Shown here piece by piece: positions 61,459 through 64,000 of a DNA stretch of 64,000 nucleotides. Positions within the stretch are counted from its first letter, which is position 1, and every line of letters starts with the position of its first letter. Location of the stretch: contig NW_024736071.1 of the NCBI RefSeq assembly GCF_018991925.1, forward strand, positions 16,626,328 through 16,690,327. The letters run 5' to 3'. The notes beneath the pieces are model-generated. The model did no database searches and was not told the origin of the DNA. It worked only from the letters and a program-made list of their open reading frames with translations. Position numbers and translations under genes: made by a program. This DNA comes from Homarus americanus (taxonomy: Eukaryota; Arthropoda; Malacostraca; Decapoda; Nephropidae).

Positions 61459-61954
61459 GTTATATTGATTAGATTTTGAGGACTATTATTTTAATAATGG
61501 TGCAGTTGTTGTTTTTTTTTCTTTTTTCTTTTTTTTAGGTTGGTGGTGATGTTTGCATTATCTGGTGATATGTAGGGTATGAGTGTTAAAGTCCTGGGCT
61601 ACAGTATTTACTTCTTACAATATGTTACAGTTGCCAGGAGATATAATATATGTTATTGATATATATGTTTATTTATAAGTTATTACTGTTTATTCATTAT
61701 TTATAATCACTGAATTATCTTTTTTACCATGTATGTATTCCTTTAAGTTACTTACTTGTTTCAGCATTTTGATTATCCAGAATCTTTATACAATATATTT
61801 AGTACCTTTGTTCATTGGTTTAATGTAATGAGAGGAAGTATGATATGAAGCTTTCCGTAATGCTAATTGAACAAATGTGAATATTAGACAGTATGTTGTT
61901 TTTTATTCTTCCTCTAAATGTGTTTGTCTTGTTATGTGATGTAGACGATGCTTT

Positions 61955-62155
61955 GATGATCAGTACTACCACGTAGGAAACACCGCTTCCTGTCTGATCA
62001 GGAAGTTAAGCAACATTGGGCCTGGTTAGTAATACAGTACTTGGATGGGTGACTGCCTGGCCCCCCTAAGAACACCATGATGCTGTTGGCATAAGGACTA
62101 CTAGAATTAAGCATCTCATGGGTTTGTCGGCTATCCTTGGTGATCAATTTGACTA
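61955..62155 (+). mobile_element. 5S rRNA-derived SINE (SINE3-type)
   Basis: The head 61955-62090 aligns with 5S rRNA: GTCTGATCAGGAAGTTAAGC, then TACTTGGATGGGTGACTGCC, AACACCATGATGCTGTTGGC. These include the internal pol III box A and box C regions. An 8-bp insert (AATACAGT) and CCCC changes show it is not a functional 5S gene. A non-5S tail follows to about 62155. Confidence 0.85.
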
Positions 62156-62284
62156 AAATATCAATTATTATTATTATGTTTCTTTTGCTGTCTAATACAG
62201 ATGATGCTGTGATGTGCTGTCTTAAGAGAGATGTAAGGTGTGGATTTATATTAAAGTGCGACAGCTTCATACTGCCTAGTTACT

Positions 62285-62400
62285 TGTCAATTTGATCACC
62301 AAGGACAGTTAGCCACGAGATGCTTATTTCTAATAGAGTCCTTATGCCAGCAGCATCTTGGTGTTCTTACGGGGGCCAGGCAGTCACTAGCCAAACCTGA
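62285..62400 (-). mobile_element. Second 5S-derived SINE fragment, inverted
   Basis: Reverse complement of the 3' half of the SINE at 61955-62155 (blocks GACTGCCTGGCCCCC, AAGAACACCAAGATGCTG and the CTTGGTGATCAAATTG tail). The two copies are tail to tail, separated by about 130 bp. Confidence 0.8.
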
Positions 62401-62567
62401 CACGTTAAACTTTGCTGATCTGGTGCTTGACAGGATGTAAGCAGATGTTCTGGAATGGAAAGTGTTGAAATTAGTGAGGCCGTCAGATGTAAGAAAGATA
62501 ATGTGGATGACCAGTTGGGTGGAGAGGTGAGTGTCATCAACTCCAGATGAAGCAAAGTGATGTACAG

Positions 62568-62657
62568 TGAAACCTCCAGATAACGGACTTCTCTCTCCGT
62601 ATAATCCATTAGATGGGGGTGTCACATCTAATAGACCCTCGATATAACAAACTTTCA
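62568..62657. mobile_element. MITE family, copy 8
   Basis: It begins TACAGTGAAACCTCCAGATA and contains CTCTCCGTATAATCCATTAG and CCTCGATATAACAAACTTTC. The right end is missing where the next repeat begins. Confidence 0.65.
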
Positions 62658-62876
62658 TATAAGAACATAAGAAAATAAGGAGTCTGCAATAGGCCAGTTG
62701 GCCTGTGCATGGCAGCACCTGTTGAGAGTTACTACCACTATCATCCATGAATCTATCTAGCCCCCTTTTAAAACTTTCCAGCACTTACTACAAAGTGCTA
62801 AGCTTGTTCCACTCGTCTACCACCCTATTTGTGAACCAGTTCCTTCCTATCTCCTTCCTAAACCTAAACTTCTATC
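62655..62876 (-). mobile_element. LINE family 4 3' fragment
   Basis: The minus strand encodes KFRFRKEIGRNWFTNRVVDE, then WNKLSTL, a stop, and LESFKRGLDRFMDDSGSNSQ, the W-N-x-L-P...F-K-x-x-L-D terminal motif of non-LTR RTs. The 3' tail reads CAGACTCCTTATTTTCTTAT then GTTCTTATATG. A related tail occurs in the inverted structure at 12391-12650. Confidence 0.75.
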
Positions 62877-62950
62877 TATCTAGCTATCTATCCATGTATC
62901 TATCTATCTATCTAAATTTATTTATCTATCTCTTTATCTATATCTATGCA
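62870..62950. repeat. (ATCT)n microsatellite
   Basis: CTATCTATC units with interruptions. It abuts the LINE fragment. Confidence 0.93.
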
Positions 62951-63071
62951 AGTAAATGACTGTAGGTGCGCGTGATCTAGGTACTGTATATGCTTCGTGT
63001 GTTCTTCTTTCCTTGTGGTTATCAGCATATATCTATATCTATCCTTAGGTCTTTGTTCTTCCTTCAAAGGG

Positions 63072-63262
63072 TTCTTAGGGTTCATTTGTGGGTTTAGGAG
63101 TCCTTGGGTTCAAAGGGTTCATTTGTGGGTTTAGGAGTCCTTGGGTTCAAAGGGTTCATTTGTGGGTTTAGGAGTCCTTGGGTTCAAAGGGTTCATTTGT
63201 GGGTTTAGGAGTCCTTGGGTTCAAAGGGTTCATTTGTGGGTTTAGGAGTCCTTGGGTTCAGG
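63072..63262. repeat. 37-bp minisatellite GGGTTCATTTGTGGGTTTAG
   Basis: Five nearly identical units, each continuing GAGTCCTTGGGTTCAAA. Looser GGGTTCA-rich sequence continues to about 63655. Confidence 0.95.
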
Positions 63263-63717
63263 GTGTGATTTGCGTGAGAGTAATGCCTTTTGTTATGTAA
63301 AACTTATCACTAAAATAATTCCAATACACATTTCAAGGGGGAGGGGTTTATGAGACTTTGGGTTCATAGGTTCAGGGGTTTGGTGTTAAGACGAGAGTGG
63401 GAGCCCCTTTGATGTATACATATATAATACTTATCAATAAGAAATATATATATAAATTTTAATGGGTTTATAGGTTCATGGGTCCAGGGGCTTAGAGGAC
63501 CTTAGTTTATGGGTTCAGAGGTTGACAAAGATGAGAGTGAGAGTCTCTATGGTGTACATGTATAGATAATACTTCTCAATAAAAAAATATACATCAATTT
63601 CAAATAGTTCTGGCATTCATTCATGGGTTCAATATGGGTTCAATGTGGGTTCAGTGTTAGACGGTCGACGTGATCTAAGTCGAGGGTTGGTGCGGGCGGC
63701 GGCCAGTCAGTGTCACC

Positions 63718-63753
63718 ATGGAGGAGATAGGTATAACTGTGCCCACTGAGAAG
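63718..63753 (+). CDS. Possible first coding exon of a further gene
   Basis: In a GC-rich pocket (GTGCGGGCGGCGGCCAGTCAG) an ATG in strong context (GTCACCATGG) opens MEEIGITVPTEK, followed by donor AAG|GTAATA. This resembles a promoter-proximal first exon. The rest of the gene would lie beyond the window, and 12 residues are too few to identify it. Confidence 0.45.
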
Positions 63754-64000
63754 GTAATATAACTAATATGTCTTTGATATTATTGAACTAAACCATTGAG
63801 AATATTGTGTGTTAAGATGAAGAGAACTATAGTGAGTTATATTAGTGATATGATGGTAATATAAGGTAGTGAAAGCTTTTGTGTTATAGTCATGGTCTTG
63901 TTTACGTATTGTAGGTAATATAATTCATAATATATTATTGAACTAAAGCATTGAGAATATTGTGTGTTAAGATGAAGAGAATTATAGTGGATTACATTAG
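63752..64000. repeat. Tandem duplication of about 155 bp including a splice donor sequence
   Basis: 63752-63845 and 63913-64000 share AGGTAATATAA, TATTGAACTAAA, CATTGAGAATATTGTGTGTT and AAGATGAAGAGAA blocks in order. The first copy starts with the donor of the exon at 63718-63753. The second continues beyond the window. Confidence 0.85.

Noticed and set aside
61955..62090. Functional 5S rRNA gene
   Set aside because: The 5S-like sequence has an internal insertion and altered stem bases, carries a non-5S tail, and a partial inverted copy lies next to it, which fits a SINE better.

Overview
This window is eukaryotic and almost certainly arthropod, most likely a decapod crustacean. Genes are split by GT-AG introns, (CA)n, (GA)n and minisatellite arrays are extremely dense, and truncated LINEs, TIR transposons and a 5S-rRNA-derived SINE are scattered throughout. 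Degenerate TTAGG-type (CCTAA) runs also fit an arthropod. The species cannot be named from the sequence.

Layout. (1) 1-27.1 kb, + strand: the 3' part of RBM42, an RRM protein. Three exons lie at 1.0-2.8 kb and the last at 26.5 kb, so the RRM is split by a 23.7-kb intron. (2) Inside that intron, on the opposite strand (6.9-8.5 kb, possibly with a first exon at 10.67 kb), lies a compact two-exon gene for a secreted 235-aa precursor. It has KR/RR/GKR processing sites and two Gly-Trp-Gly peptides, and looks like a neuropeptide or peptide prohormone. I could not match it to a named family, and it is the best candidate here for something undescribed. (3) 10-25 kb of the intron is mostly tandem repeat, with long CA and GU tracts on the same transcript. 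(4) 28.3-29.3 kb: a 5'-truncated retroelement ORF with a CCHC knuckle and restriction-like endonuclease. (5) 35.9-46.8 kb, + strand: a five-exon gene for a type I membrane protein with two Ig domains. Its first exon carries a 20-unit coding minisatellite that is frameshifted in this copy but re-enters frame. (6) 47.4-56.3 kb: several LINE fragments, one split by a 1.3-kb insertion. (7) 56.9-60.4 kb, + strand: SARAF, the ER membrane regulator of store-operated calcium entry, complete in three coding exons. (8) 61-64 kb: a long perfect-looking inverted repeat, an inverted pair of 5S-derived SINEs, another LINE end, a 37-bp minisatellite, and a possible first coding exon of a further + strand gene.

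The four protein genes share no pathway; this is ordinary animal gene order. A MITE-like family with ends starting CAGTGAAACCTCTAT recurs about eight times across the window. No CRISPR array, operon or prokaryotic feature is present.
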